From Eubacterium sp. (lineage in GTDB: Bacteria > Bacillota > Clostridia > Lachnospirales > Lachnospiraceae), in the NCBI GenBank assembly GCA_024681515.1, contig JAILAR010000106.1, positions 1 through 64,000 on the forward strand: a stretch of 64,000 bases of DNA. Reading direction: 5' to 3'. Positions 8,786 to 16,860 of the stretch are shown piece by piece; the stretch's first letter is position 1, and the number at the start of each line of letters is the position of its first letter. Made by a program: the position numbers and the translations under genes. Under the pieces are notes generated by a model. It was not told where the DNA came from. It searched no databases and saw nothing but the letters and a program-made list of their open reading frames with translations.

Positions 8786-10228
8786 ATGTATCAGATTTAC
8801 GAATCGCATTTTGACAGGCTTCCGTTTGTAAGGATCCGGAAAGTGGAACTGACGAATTTTAAAGGCGTGGAACACGGTGTTTTGGAGATGAACTGTGCAA
8901 GGGAATTCGTGCCCTATGATACGGAATCGGATATTCTTGGACTGTACGGACAGAATGGATCCGGAAAGTCCTCCCTGGTAGAGGCGCTCTATCTCGTGAA
9001 GGGGATCATTGGCGGATATCGCCTTGGTGGTGAGTTTGAAAGATATATCGATGTTGCAGCGGAAAATGCTACTATCTCTGTGGAATTTGAATTTCAGTAT
9101 ACAGACGGGACGGTTGCGACGGTGGCCTATGAGGTGAAACTGGAATCAAAGGAGAATTCCGAAGAATCGCTCGGTGAGGAAAAACAACAGAAGGATCAGC
9201 GACGTCTGTATATTTATGATGAGATCATTCGGACGGATCTTTATGAGGACGGAAGGGTCGGCCGGATGCATACCATCGTGGATACAAAGAACAGACTGCT
9301 TTGCGGTGATAGTCTGGAAAAGTATTATTATGACAGAGAAGATAAGAAGATCCGAGAAGAACTGACCTATCAGAAGAGAAAGCAGATGGACGGTTCATAT
9401 TCCTTTGTGTTTGCTCAGGAGGTTTCGGATATCTTGAGCAAGAAAAACTCGGACGGTGCTGCGTCCAAATATTATGAGATCTTGGCGGAGCTGGAACTAT
9501 ATATTACCAATTATCTGTTTGTGATCGGAACCAGCATCACCGGATTGGTCCATATGAAGGCGGCAATTCCAATCTTTACGCCTGTTCGTGATCGGCCGAT
9601 CATTCTTATGGATCAGACAGTTATTTCCAAAAAAAGGATCAAATATGTGGAGAAAACTTTCAAAGTGATCAATACGGCCTTGGCGACGATCATTCCCGAC
9701 TTACAGTTGGAACTCCGGACGACGCCGACAGTCACCAATGAGGGAGAAGATGGTTACTTTGTGAAGGTGCTTTCCGTTCGAGGAGACAGGGTATTTCCGT
9801 TTAATTATGAGTCGGATGGTATCATAAAGCTCGTCTCGATCATGGCGGATTTTGTATTTGCATACAATCAGGGATCTGCCACGCTGGTGGTGGATGAGTT
9901 TGATGCCGGTGTATTTGAGTATCTTTTGGGAGAGTTGCTTCAGATCTTTGAAAAATCGGGGAAAGGGCAACTGATCTTTACCTCACACAATCTGCGTCCG
10001 TTGGAGGTGATCGATAAGAAATTTATCCGGTTTACCACATCTGATCCGGAGAACCGCTATTACAGACTGAAAAATGTCGGCAGTACCAATAATCTTCGCG
10101 ATCTTTATTTACGCGAGGTACAGCTGGGCAATCTGGATGTGGAGATGTATCGCAGAACCAAATCCTTTAAGATTTCGAAGGCAATGAGTCAGGCGGGAAA
10201 GGAGATGGACAGCAGCGATGGGGTATAA
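8786..10228 (+). CDS. AAA15/21-type (ABC/OLD-like) ATPase, putative defence component
   Basis: The 480-aa protein begins with the short strand-helix typical of OLD/RecF-like ATPases (IRKVELTNFKGVEHGVLEMN). Walker A follows (GQNGSGKSS, residues 55-63). After a long insertion come a signature-like SDGIIKLVSI, Walker B with the acidic pair (LVVDEFDAG, near residue 370) and a switch His in IFTSHN. All ATPase residues look intact, so it should hydrolyse ATP, probably as a dimer. There is no TOPRIM or nuclease domain in this chain; that role appears to be in the next gene, which overlaps by 11 nt. Codon use and AT content differ from the flanking operons, consistent with acquisition. Known systems with related ATPases include PARIS (AriA), Septu (PtuA) and Gabija (fused); membership in any of them is not shown by the sequence. 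Confidence 0.8.
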   Translation: MYQIYESHFDRLPFVRIRKVELTNFKGVEHGVLEMNCAREFVPYDTESDILGLYGQNGSGKSSLVEALYLVKGIIGGYRLGGEFERYIDVAAENATISVEFEFQYTDGTVATVAYEVKLESKENSEESLGEEKQQKDQRRLYIYDEIIRTDLYEDGRVGRMHTIVDTKNRLLCGDSLEKYYYDREDKKIREELTYQKRKQMDGSYSFVFAQEVSDILSKKNSDGAASKYYEILAELELYITNYLFVIGTSITGLVHMKAAIPIFTPVRDRPIILMDQTVISKKRIKYVEKTFKVINTALATIIPDLQLELRTTPTVTNEGEDGYFVKVLSVRGDRVFPFNYESDGIIKLVSIMADFVFAYNQGSATLVVDEFDAGVFEYLLGELLQIFEKSGKGQLIFTSHNLRPLEVIDKKFIRFTTSDPENRYYRLKNVGSTNNLRDLYLREVQLGNLDVEMYRRTKSFKISKAMSQAGKEMDSSDGV

Positions 10229-11282
10229 TAGATCAAAGTATGAAAAACGGGATAAACGGGATAAACGAACAGATGCTGCGAAGAAAGACGGCTCAAACAA
10301 TGTGAAGCCCGAGGTGCAAAAAAAATCGAATGCGTTTGTATGTTTTTTGGTAGATGGATCCAGCGAGGAAAAGGCGTTTTCTTCTCAGTTCGAAGAATTG
10401 TTTGATATGGTTGGCGGGGATCGGATCAACGTTGAATTCAGACAAAAGAGTCATGATAAGCAACATGAGGATGCATATGCTGATCCGAAAAAAAAGAATC
10501 AGCCAAATGACGGTGGGGATATTACGGCATTTATGACTAAGGGAGTTCCTGCGGTTCAAGCAACTCCTAAGAATATTGCAAAACTGATCTATGAGTATTA
10601 TTTCAAACGTCAGGATAAGGCTTCCGGATTGGGATGGGATGATCTTACTACCATCATCCATATTATTGATATGGATGGGGCTTACGTATGGGATGATCGG
10701 GTCCATGAGTTTACATCTGAGGAAGAGGCTTTTGCGGATTCGTTGAACGGTAATAATCAAAATAAAAAGAGAAATACTCTTTATCTGGAGGACCATATCG
10801 CTGTTCGAGCCGAAGAGGAATCAGAGACGGATTCGAAGAACGTAACAGCGAGTTCGACGGGGCTTGAAAAACTCCTTAAGAGAAATGCCCAGAAGAGAGA
10901 AAATATTGATTATCTTCTTTCACTGAATGGGAAGTTAACGGTACATAGAAAAACCGTGAATTATTATCTTTACTTCTTCTCATCGAATTTAGATCATTTT
11001 CTCTTCGACGATGCGAACCTTCCTAAAAAAGATAAGTCACGGAAGGCGGACGAATTTCGTACAAGCAACAGCGATGCAGATGCTTTATGTAAGTTTTTTG
11101 ATGACAGTTGTTTTACTGCGAGTCGGAAGTTGAAGGGTTCAGGCATGGATCTGGATTGGAAATATAAAGAGTCCTGGGATGAATTCAGAAGAGGAGACGG
11201 CACCGCTTCTCTGGCACGGTGGACGAATGTGGATCTGCTCATAGAGAAGATAAAGAATTCAACATTGGAGGATTGGCTGTAA
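10218..11282 (+). CDS. TOPRIM/RloB-like protein, putative nuclease partner of the ATPase
   Basis: The protein (354 aa) starts with a lysine- and arginine-rich tail, then FVCFLVDGSSEEKAF, which fits the first TOPRIM strand with its acidic residue. IIHIIDMDGAYVWDD follows, a hydrophobic strand ending in the DxD motif. Further on, YFFSSNLDHFLF occupies the place of the SNPxFE-type motif in RloB-like proteins. These three motifs in order suggest a metal-dependent TOPRIM fold, possibly a nuclease acting on DNA or RNA. The gene overlaps the ATPase by 11 nt and ends at a strong terminator, so the pair forms an isolated unit. Homology to DUF4435/AriB is possible but cannot be decided by eye. Function as an antiphage effector is inference. 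Confidence 0.6.
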   Translation: MGYNRSKYEKRDKRDKRTDAAKKDGSNNVKPEVQKKSNAFVCFLVDGSSEEKAFSSQFEELFDMVGGDRINVEFRQKSHDKQHEDAYADPKKKNQPNDGGDITAFMTKGVPAVQATPKNIAKLIYEYYFKRQDKASGLGWDDLTTIIHIIDMDGAYVWDDRVHEFTSEEEAFADSLNGNNQNKKRNTLYLEDHIAVRAEEESETDSKNVTASSTGLEKLLKRNAQKRENIDYLLSLNGKLTVHRKTVNYYLYFFSSNLDHFLFDDANLPKKDKSRKADEFRTSNSDADALCKFFDDSCFTASRKLKGSGMDLDWKYKESWDEFRRGDGTASLARWTNVDLLIEKIKNSTLEDWL

Positions 11283-11291
11283 ATGCGTGGA

Positions 11292-11338
11292 GGGCCTGTC
11301 TGTTCGGATGGTATGATCCGGACGGACAGGTCTTTTTT
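11292..11338 (+). terminator. Terminator of the ATPase-TOPRIM cassette
   Basis: An inverted repeat (GGCCTGTCTGTTCGGA against TCCGGACGGACAGGTC) is followed by seven T residues. It lies directly behind the stop codon. Confidence 0.88.
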
Positions 11339-11359
11339 TGTGTGAATCGATCTGTATTA

Positions 11360-11388
11360 TTGCGAACGGGCGGGGAATGTACTATAAT
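11360..11388 (+). promoter_or_regulatory. Promoter in front of the GGDEF ORF
   Basis: TTGCGA, 17 bp, TATAAT. The predicted start of transcription (about 11395) is so close to the first ATG (11400) that there is no room for a ribosome binding site. This supports the idea that the original start of the gene has been lost. Confidence 0.5.
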
Positions 11389-11399
11389 ATCTATCGGGT

Positions 11400-12074
11400 A
11401 TGCCCATCGCCATGGGTGTTGTGGATATCGTCCGCTATCTTGCCATGCCGAATGAATACAGGAAGGTCTCCTACTACAAGTATGCCGTGCTGTTCTTCAT
11501 TTTCATGTGCGGTGTGTATGAGTTTATGCAGATCGCGGAAATGAGCCGCCGCGGACAGTATGCACAGATCATGGAGGAAATGGCTTATAAGGACGGTCTG
11601 ACCGGACTTCTCAACCGGATGGCTTATAACCGGGAACTGGAAGCGGCCGCAAAGAAGGATGCGCCCTGTACACTGATCATGCTGGATATGAACTATCTGA
11701 AGAAGGTAAATGATGAGCGCGGACACGACAGGGGAGATATGTATATCTTCAAGATCGCAGAGTTCATGCAAAAGTCCTTCTGCCACGGAGAAAAAAGCTT
11801 CCGTATCGGCGGAGATGAATTCTTTGTTCTGGCGGAGTATACCAATGAGGATCCGCTGTTTTCGGAAAGTATTCAGAACATGAAGCATATGGTGGATGAA
11901 TTCAACGAAAACTTCGGAAAAGCTCTGCCCCTCAGTATCGCCTACGGATATTCGGTGTTCCGGCCCGGTGAGACGGATCTGGATGAACAGGTCCGCATCG
12001 CGGATCAGAAGATGTACAAGATGAAAGTGGAGATGAAGGCGGGAATGGCCTTCGGACTTGCTTCCGTTGATTAA
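11400..12074 (+). CDS. GGDEF diguanylate cyclase, probably 5'-truncated
   Basis: The 224-aa ORF carries a complete GGDEF domain: DGLTGLLNRMAYNREL, MLDMNYLKKVND with the metal-binding Asp, and RIGGDEFFVLAE as the active loop, ending in the usual ADQKMYKMK helix. The first ~45 residues contain one clear membrane segment (YYKYAVLFFIFMCGVYEFM) and look like the last helices of a larger multi-pass input domain. An in-frame TAA lies five codons upstream of the first ATG. No Shine-Dalgarno motif precedes it, and a -10 box overlaps the expected leader. I read this as a remnant left by a deletion next to the ATPase-TOPRIM cassette. The enzyme core could still work if it is expressed. Confidence 0.65.
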   Translation: MPIAMGVVDIVRYLAMPNEYRKVSYYKYAVLFFIFMCGVYEFMQIAEMSRRGQYAQIMEEMAYKDGLTGLLNRMAYNRELEAAAKKDAPCTLIMLDMNYLKKVNDERGHDRGDMYIFKIAEFMQKSFCHGEKSFRIGGDEFFVLAEYTNEDPLFSESIQNMKHMVDEFNENFGKALPLSIAYGYSVFRPGETDLDEQVRIADQKMYKMKVEMKAGMAFGLASVD

Positions 12075-12144
12075 ACGGAATATAGAGAATTGTAATACAT
12101 GTAAAGCAACAAAAAGCAACAAAATGCAAAAAAGGAAGGTTTTT

Positions 12145-15100
12145 ATGAGTTACGGCAAGCATAAAAAATGGATCGCGGCAGCACTCTCCGGAGTGCTGCT
12201 TCTTGGTGCTTTCGGGCCACTCGCTCCGCAGGTTCTGGCGGCGGAAAGTGAAGAAAGTGCAGAAATCGCAGGACGTACGGAGAGCTGGGCGGAGAAGATT
12301 CCTTCTCTGCTTGCCGCAGGGGAGTATGAGGAGGGTGTCGTCGTTGTCGGAATCGACCGCAGCCTGCCGGCCCCTGCCAGAAACTGCGGAGTGGATGGTG
12401 CGGTGATCAATTCCGGGACGGAGAAAATCATGTCCGTAGCGGAAGATCATGTGACCATGGCTGATACAGCGGCGGATGACATGAAGATGTCCCAAAACGG
12501 TACGGGCTCGGACGGCGTGTCCGACACCATCAGCATCGAGATCGCTTCGGACAGCAGCAAGACCACGGAAGAACTGCTTTATGAGCTGGCGAAGGATGCG
12601 AGGGTCGTTTTTGCGGAGCCGAACTATCTGACCGAGGAGAGCAGTGAAAAGGAGCAAAAGATTCTGGCCTCTTATCTGGATGATGAACTTGCAGAGGCAT
12701 CGGAGATCGCGGATCTGACTTCGCTCCAGTGGGGCTGCTGGGACGGAATGGGTACGGTAAGAAAGGATATGTCCAAAGATGCATCCATTCATGTACCGAC
12801 CTTTGGGGCGACAGGACGGAACATGACAGGAGATCCCATCGTGGTGGCTGTTCTGGATTATCCGGTGGATTATACGAATCAGGACCTCTCGGACCGGATC
12901 TACCGTTTTTCCGCGAGCCAGCAGAAACTGCTTGGCTGTGATGAATACGGGTATAATGCATGCTGGCAGAGCGCGAACGGTAAAATGGATTATTTCGGGG
13001 GGAGTCATGGAACCCACTGCTCCGGCATCATCGGTGCATCCTGGGACGGGCATGGTATCAGCGGCGTTGCATCGAATACAAAGATCATCTCTGTTCAGAT
13101 TGCCCTGGAAGACGGAAATACCTCGCTGGTCAATCTTCTGCGGGGATTTGCATTTGTAAAGAACGCAAATGAAAACGGCATCGGGATCCGTGTGACCAGC
13201 AATTCCTACGGCCTTGTGCAGTACAGCGCTGCGCTGGATGCGGCAGTCCGGGAACTGGGCGAGGAATATGGTACGGTATCGGTATTTGCGGCCGGTAATT
13301 CCAACAAGGATCTGGGACTCCTCACGGATCTGGGATCCACACTGGAAGATAATCCGTATGCCATCGTTGTGGCGGCAACGGATCAGAGCGAGAAGAGGGC
13401 CGGCTTTTCCAATTACGGAGAAGGAACGGTTGATCTGGGTGCGCCCGGTGTATCGATCCTTTCCACGGTAACTACGGACTGTGTGTCCTATCTGCCGGAT
13501 GCGGTGCCGGGAAGCAATCTTCGGTATGAAGGATTTGAAGGTGAGGTGGCGACAGATGTTGCGATCCGCGCGGTGGTCATGGGAAATGAAACGGTGGAAC
13601 CGTATGCAGACGGCACTCCGCAGCAGACAGCGGAAGGGGAGCCGTATTTCCTTGGAGAACACTCTGCAAAACTTACCCTTCCTTCGGGAACTGCCAATGC
13701 GCGTGCCCTGGAGTTTCAGTTGGGAGATGTCAGTGATTCGGAAGAACGGTTATACTTCGGTCTTTCCTACTATCAGCCGGATCGGTACACGAACGTTCGT
13801 TTCCATGCGAAGGGAAAGGACGGAAGCTATGAGGAACTGAAAAGAACAATGAATGATGAGGGAGGCTCCGGCTCCGGCTCCGGCTGGCATGCCGTTTCGG
13901 TTATGCTGGAGGATAGTACGGACCTGAGTGATCTGGATATTGTGGTTACCCTCGGGGCTTCGGATTCCGCCGGAGAGCTTTATATCGATTCCGTGGGACT
14001 CGGAACCAAATGTGTACCTTACGCTTATATGAGCGGTACGTCCATGGCCTGCCCTATGGTGTCGGGCGCTGTGGCCGTGCTTGCGGCGGACCGGCCGGAG
14101 CTTTCCGGACTGGAACTGGCTTCACTTGTGAAATCCTCGGTTCGTCCGGCGACTTCCATGAAGGGGATCACCAAAACCGGCGGTGTGATCGATTTTGAAG
14201 CGGTGACGGGACTCCGGAGTCCGGTGATCACCGATCTGGGTCTGCAGGACGGAGTCCTTGAAATAAAGGGTTCGGGCTTTGGGGAGACCATTGGACGGAT
14301 CCGCGTGATCCGTCGCTCCGTGGGAACGGATCCGGTGACACTGTATGATTCCTCCAAAGCGAAGAACAAGAAGGATATCACCTGGAATGATACGTCCATA
14401 TCCCTTCCCTATGCGGGCACGGCTTCGGGTGTGGCCCAGGTGATGATCGAGAATGCTTCCGGCAGGAGCGGTTCCCGGGAACTGCTTCTGGGACGCGGCG
14501 AAAATGTATATGAGAAGGAGCTTCCGACCTTTGAGGATTATGCGGAGATCCGGCTCCCGGACGGAAGCAACGGACGCGCGGACCTTGACACGGCAGGAAC
14601 TCTGACCGGCTTTGGAGACAAACTGTACTATATTCCTACCTCCACTTTGGTAGAGGAACAGCCGGTTTCAAAACGCATGTTTATTTATGATCCGCAGAAT
14701 GAATACTGGGATGAGGGACCGGAGCTGCCGGAACCGCTCTGCCACATTTCTTCTGCAATCTATGAGCAGCGGCTCTATGTTATGGGTGAATCCGCGGCAT
14801 ATTATAACGGGGAGATCGGATACTACAATGACTGTTCCACCATGCGGGTCTATGTATATAATCCGGAACTGAATCAGTGGATCAAGGTTTCTGCTGAGGG
14901 CGTACAGCTGGGACAGTCCATCGTGAATTACAACGAGGAGCTCTTTGTTGTGGGCGGGACCGAGGTGGCACTGTATTCTCCGTATGAGGGCGCCGATAAG
15001 GCGGTCGTATCGCTTCGGGAGGAAATCAACTGGCCGAGCCTGGCGGCAAAGGGAGACTGTATCTACGTTTATGATGCGCAGCAGTATCGGTTCGGTGTGA

Positions 15101-15993
15101 TCCAGGAACGGGCTTATCAGGATCTGTCCGGTACGCTTCCTGAGATCATGAATTATACGGCCGGAAGAGAAGAGGAGAATTACTGGATGCGCCGGGGGAC
15201 CCTGCTGGCCGTATCCGATGGAATCCTGCTGGTGGGACCGGCGGAGAAGAGTCAGGGCACGGATAAAGTGATCTCGGATACCTTCCTGCTGAGGGAGGGT
15301 GCTTCGAAGTTTGAATCCTGGCCGAAGCGTATGTCAGAGGACCGGGTGAAGGCTTCTGCTGTGGCATCCTATCGCGGCTGGGTATATGCCATCGGTACGG
15401 CAACTCTGGAGCCGGGAGAGTACTTCTTCCGTGCGACCGCCATGGAAGTGGATGAGTATTACGGAGACATCCCGCGGAAGGAAGATACGCTGAAATGGAA
15501 GCATAACAGCAAGGGCTGGTGGATGGAATATCCGGACGGGACATATCCGAAGAGCGAATGGATCCAGGTAAAAGGAAAATGGTACTATTTCGCGGAAGAC
15601 GGCTACATGGCTGTCAATGAGTGGCGGGACGGCCGCTGGCTTGGAAAGAACGGTGCATGGACCTATGAAGGCACCGGCACATGGAAGAGCAACAAATACG
15701 GCCGCTGGTATGAGGACAGTCTGGGCTGGTATCCGGTGAGCCGCTGGCAGAAGATCGACGGGAAGTGGTACTACTTCAACAAGAACGGGTATGTTGTGAC
15801 CGGCTGGCAGCAGCTGAGCGGGAAATGGTATTTCTTCAATAAGGACGGATCCATGAAGACCGGCTGGAAAAAGTCCGGCGGAAAATGGTATTACCTTGGT
15901 GCAGACGGGGCGATGGTAACTGCCAAAACGTTGCGTATGTCCGGTAAGGTAACGTATGAGTTTGACGAAAACGGGGTCTGCGTGAATCCGTAG
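12145..15993 (+). CDS. Secreted wall-bound subtilisin-like serine protease with kelch-like region
   Basis: The track start at 12058 overlaps the GGDEF gene. The ATG at 12145 follows AAGGAAGG by 5 nt and begins a proper signal peptide (MSYGKHKKWIAAALSGVLLL), giving 1282 aa. The subtilase triad is visible: Asp in VAVLDYPVDYTNQDL, His in GGSHGTHCSGIIGA, oxyanion Asn in TSNSYG and Ser in MSGTSMACPMVSGAVAV. The catalytic domain is split by a ~170-residue insertion with a carbohydrate-binding look between the PGVSILST strand and the Ser motif. A central region of kelch-like blades follows (YDPQNEYWDEGPELPEP). The last ~170 residues are wall-binding repeats (GKWYYFNKNGYVVTGWQ). It probably processes extracellular proteins at the cell surface. 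The structured element at 15994 abuts its stop codon. Confidence 0.9.
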   Translation: MSYGKHKKWIAAALSGVLLLGAFGPLAPQVLAAESEESAEIAGRTESWAEKIPSLLAAGEYEEGVVVVGIDRSLPAPARNCGVDGAVINSGTEKIMSVAEDHVTMADTAADDMKMSQNGTGSDGVSDTISIEIASDSSKTTEELLYELAKDARVVFAEPNYLTEESSEKEQKILASYLDDELAEASEIADLTSLQWGCWDGMGTVRKDMSKDASIHVPTFGATGRNMTGDPIVVAVLDYPVDYTNQDLSDRIYRFSASQQKLLGCDEYGYNACWQSANGKMDYFGGSHGTHCSGIIGASWDGHGISGVASNTKIISVQIALEDGNTSLVNLLRGFAFVKNANENGIGIRVTSNSYGLVQYSAALDAAVRELGEEYGTVSVFAAGNSNKDLGLLTDLGSTLEDNPYAIVVAATDQSEKRAGFSNYGEGTVDLGAPGVSILSTVTTDCVSYLPDAVPGSNLRYEGFEGEVATDVAIRAVVMGNETVEPYADGTPQQTAEGEPYFLGEHSAKLTLPSGTANARALEFQLGDVSDSEERLYFGLSYYQPDRYTNVRFHAKGKDGSYEELKRTMNDEGGSGSGSGWHAVSVMLEDSTDLSDLDIVVTLGASDSAGELYIDSVGLGTKCVPYAYMSGTSMACPMVSGAVAVLAADRPELSGLELASLVKSSVRPATSMKGITKTGGVIDFEAVTGLRSPVITDLGLQDGVLEIKGSGFGETIGRIRVIRRSVGTDPVTLYDSSKAKNKKDITWNDTSISLPYAGTASGVAQVMIENASGRSGSRELLLGRGENVYEKELPTFEDYAEIRLPDGSNGRADLDTAGTLTGFGDKLYYIPTSTLVEEQPVSKRMFIYDPQNEYWDEGPELPEPLCHISSAIYEQRLYVMGESAAYYNGEIGYYNDCSTMRVYVYNPELNQWIKVSAEGVQLGQSIVNYNEELFVVGGTEVALYSPYEGADKAVVSLREEINWPSLAAKGDCIYVYDAQQYRFGVIQERAYQDLSGTLPEIMNYTAGREEENYWMRRGTLLAVSDGILLVGPAEKSQGTDKVISDTFLLREGASKFESWPKRMSEDRVKASAVASYRGWVYAIGTATLEPGEYFFRATAMEVDEYYGDIPRKEDTLKWKHNSKGWWMEYPDGTYPKSEWIQVKGKWYYFAEDGYMAVNEWRDGRWLGKNGAWTYEGTGTWKSNKYGRWYEDSLGWYPVSRWQKIDGKWYYFNKNGYVVTGWQQLSGKWYFFNKDGSMKTGWKKSGGKWYYLGADGAMVTAKTLRMSGKVTYEFDENGVCVNP

Positions 15994-16102
15994 CTTCCAT
16001 TCCGCCATCAGGCGGAATGAGAAGCGTATACGCCCATCACCCAAGGTGATGCCCGAACGAAGTGAGGGTTATGATCCGGCTTCCTTGGCCGGCTCATAAG
16101 GC
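15994..16102 (+). ncRNA. Four-hairpin structured element, copy A
   Basis: Starting at the subtilase stop codon the sequence folds into a hairpin with a CATCAG hexaloop (15994-16024). It is followed by GTATACGCCCA, a stem ATCACC/GGTGAT, a tandem-G.A hairpin CCC-GA-AC-GAA-GT-GA-GGG (16052-16068) and a stem with CCGGC/GCCGG, closing with AAGGC. Copy B at 40939-41049 has the same order, loops and linkers, but its stems differ by paired changes. That covariation supports a conserved RNA structure. Function is unknown; both copies sit immediately 3' of a coding region. Confidence 0.6.
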
Positions 16103-16128
16103 AGAGTTTTGAATGAGTAGAGGTTGTT

Positions 16129-16587
16129 ATGTCATATCGATTCTATGGCTGGGAGAGGGCTACGGTCCTGGCGGCAACAAATGAATATCAGGGGATCGAC
16201 ACACCGCAGGATCTGTACGATGCCCTGCATCACATCTGGTGTGAGTATACCTGCGCGCCAAGGCTTCGGGCCGAGTGGAGTATGGCAAACCAGACCCTGG
16301 GACAGTGCAGCATCACGGCATTTCTTGCACAGGATATCTTCGGCGGAGAGGTTCGCGGTATTCTCCGGCCGGGTGGAAATTATCACTGCTTCAATGTGGT
16401 GGGAGATGCTGTCTTTGATCTGACCAGCGAACAGTTCGGCAGTGAGAAACTGAACTATGACGAGTATACCGTGCAGAGCAGGGAGGAGCATTTCTCCAAG
16501 GACGAGAAGTTCCAGCGGTATGAATTCCTGAAGGCTGCGCTGAAGAATTACGTGGAGGGACATATCCCTACCGGGCTTAATTCCTGA
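16129..16587 (+). CDS. YunG-like small protein of unknown function
   Basis: The protein (152 aa) has the motif TLGQCSITAFLAQDIFGGEV followed by GGNYHCFNVVGDAVFDLTSEQFG. These resemble the QCAVTALxVQDYFGG and HxWN...DLTxxQF motifs I associate with YunG-type proteins, which look like small papain-like folds with a Cys near the start of the core and a His later. Here the His is in NYHCFN. No signal peptide or membrane segment is seen, so it is probably cytosolic. Its 3' end overlaps a decayed EAL-domain fragment by a few bases, suggesting that it landed in or next to an older c-di-GMP phosphodiesterase gene. The start ATG has AGAGGTTGTT upstream, a mediocre ribosome binding site. Confidence 0.65.
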   Translation: MSYRFYGWERATVLAATNEYQGIDTPQDLYDALHHIWCEYTCAPRLRAEWSMANQTLGQCSITAFLAQDIFGGEVRGILRPGGNYHCFNVVGDAVFDLTSEQFGSEKLNYDEYTVQSREEHFSKDEKFQRYEFLKAALKNYVEGHIPTGLNS

Positions 16588-16718
16588 AAAAGATCGGATG
16601 CGAGAAAGCCCAGGGCTTCTACTTCGGAAAACCCATGCCCATGGACGAGACCAAGGCGTTTACGGCCGGGAAAGGCATGAAGTGGGAGAAAGATTATCAT
16701 GAAGCACGGACTGTATAA
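16584..16718 (+). pseudogene. C-terminal remnant of an EAL-domain phosphodiesterase
   Basis: This frame, absent from the ORF track, reads LKKIGCEKAQGFYFGKPMP and continues for about 25 residues to a stop at 16718. CxxAQGFYFGKPMP is the last conserved block of EAL domains. An in-frame TAA at 16578 and the lack of any start codon show that only the last 45 codons survive. The sequence is well preserved, so the loss may be recent. It may be the other end of whatever event created the YunG-like gene and the truncated GGDEF ORF. Confidence 0.75.
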
Positions 16719-16765
16719 GGGTAGTAAGGCATGATGGCAGGTAACCACGTGCGGAATGATAATCT

Positions 16766-16789
16766 CACGGAGCGCGTAAGCGCGAAGTG
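16766..16789 (+). other. Tandem-G.A hairpin, copy 2
   Basis: Folds as CAC / GGA / GCGC / GTAA loop / GCGC / GAA / GTG. Compared with the copy at 1794, the outer pair changes TAC/GTA to CAC/GTG and the inner stem changes too, while the GGA/GAA internal loop and GNRA loop are kept. No gene follows; the terminator at 16806 is next. Confidence 0.55.
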
Positions 16790-16805
16790 TGGAATCATAA
16801 ACATC

Positions 16806-16840
16806 AAAAAACCAGCAGGATCGAACCTGCTGGTTTTTTT
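16806..16840. terminator. Bidirectional terminator
   Basis: A 14-bp perfect stem (AAAAAACCAGCAGG against CCTGCTGGTTTTTT) lies between convergent transcription units and ends about 20 nt from the stop of the minus-strand sensor gene. Confidence 0.9.
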
Positions 16841-16860
16841 GTGCGAGTGCGGCCGTCAGA

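Noticed and set aside
8786-11282. Definite assignment of the cassette to PARIS (AriAB)
   Set aside because: The architecture fits, but the effector motifs do not clearly match DUF4435 and no database comparison could be made.
12058-12144. Track start of the subtilase ORF
   Set aside because: It overlaps the GGDEF gene and lacks a ribosome binding site; the signal peptide begins at 12145 behind AAGGAAGG.
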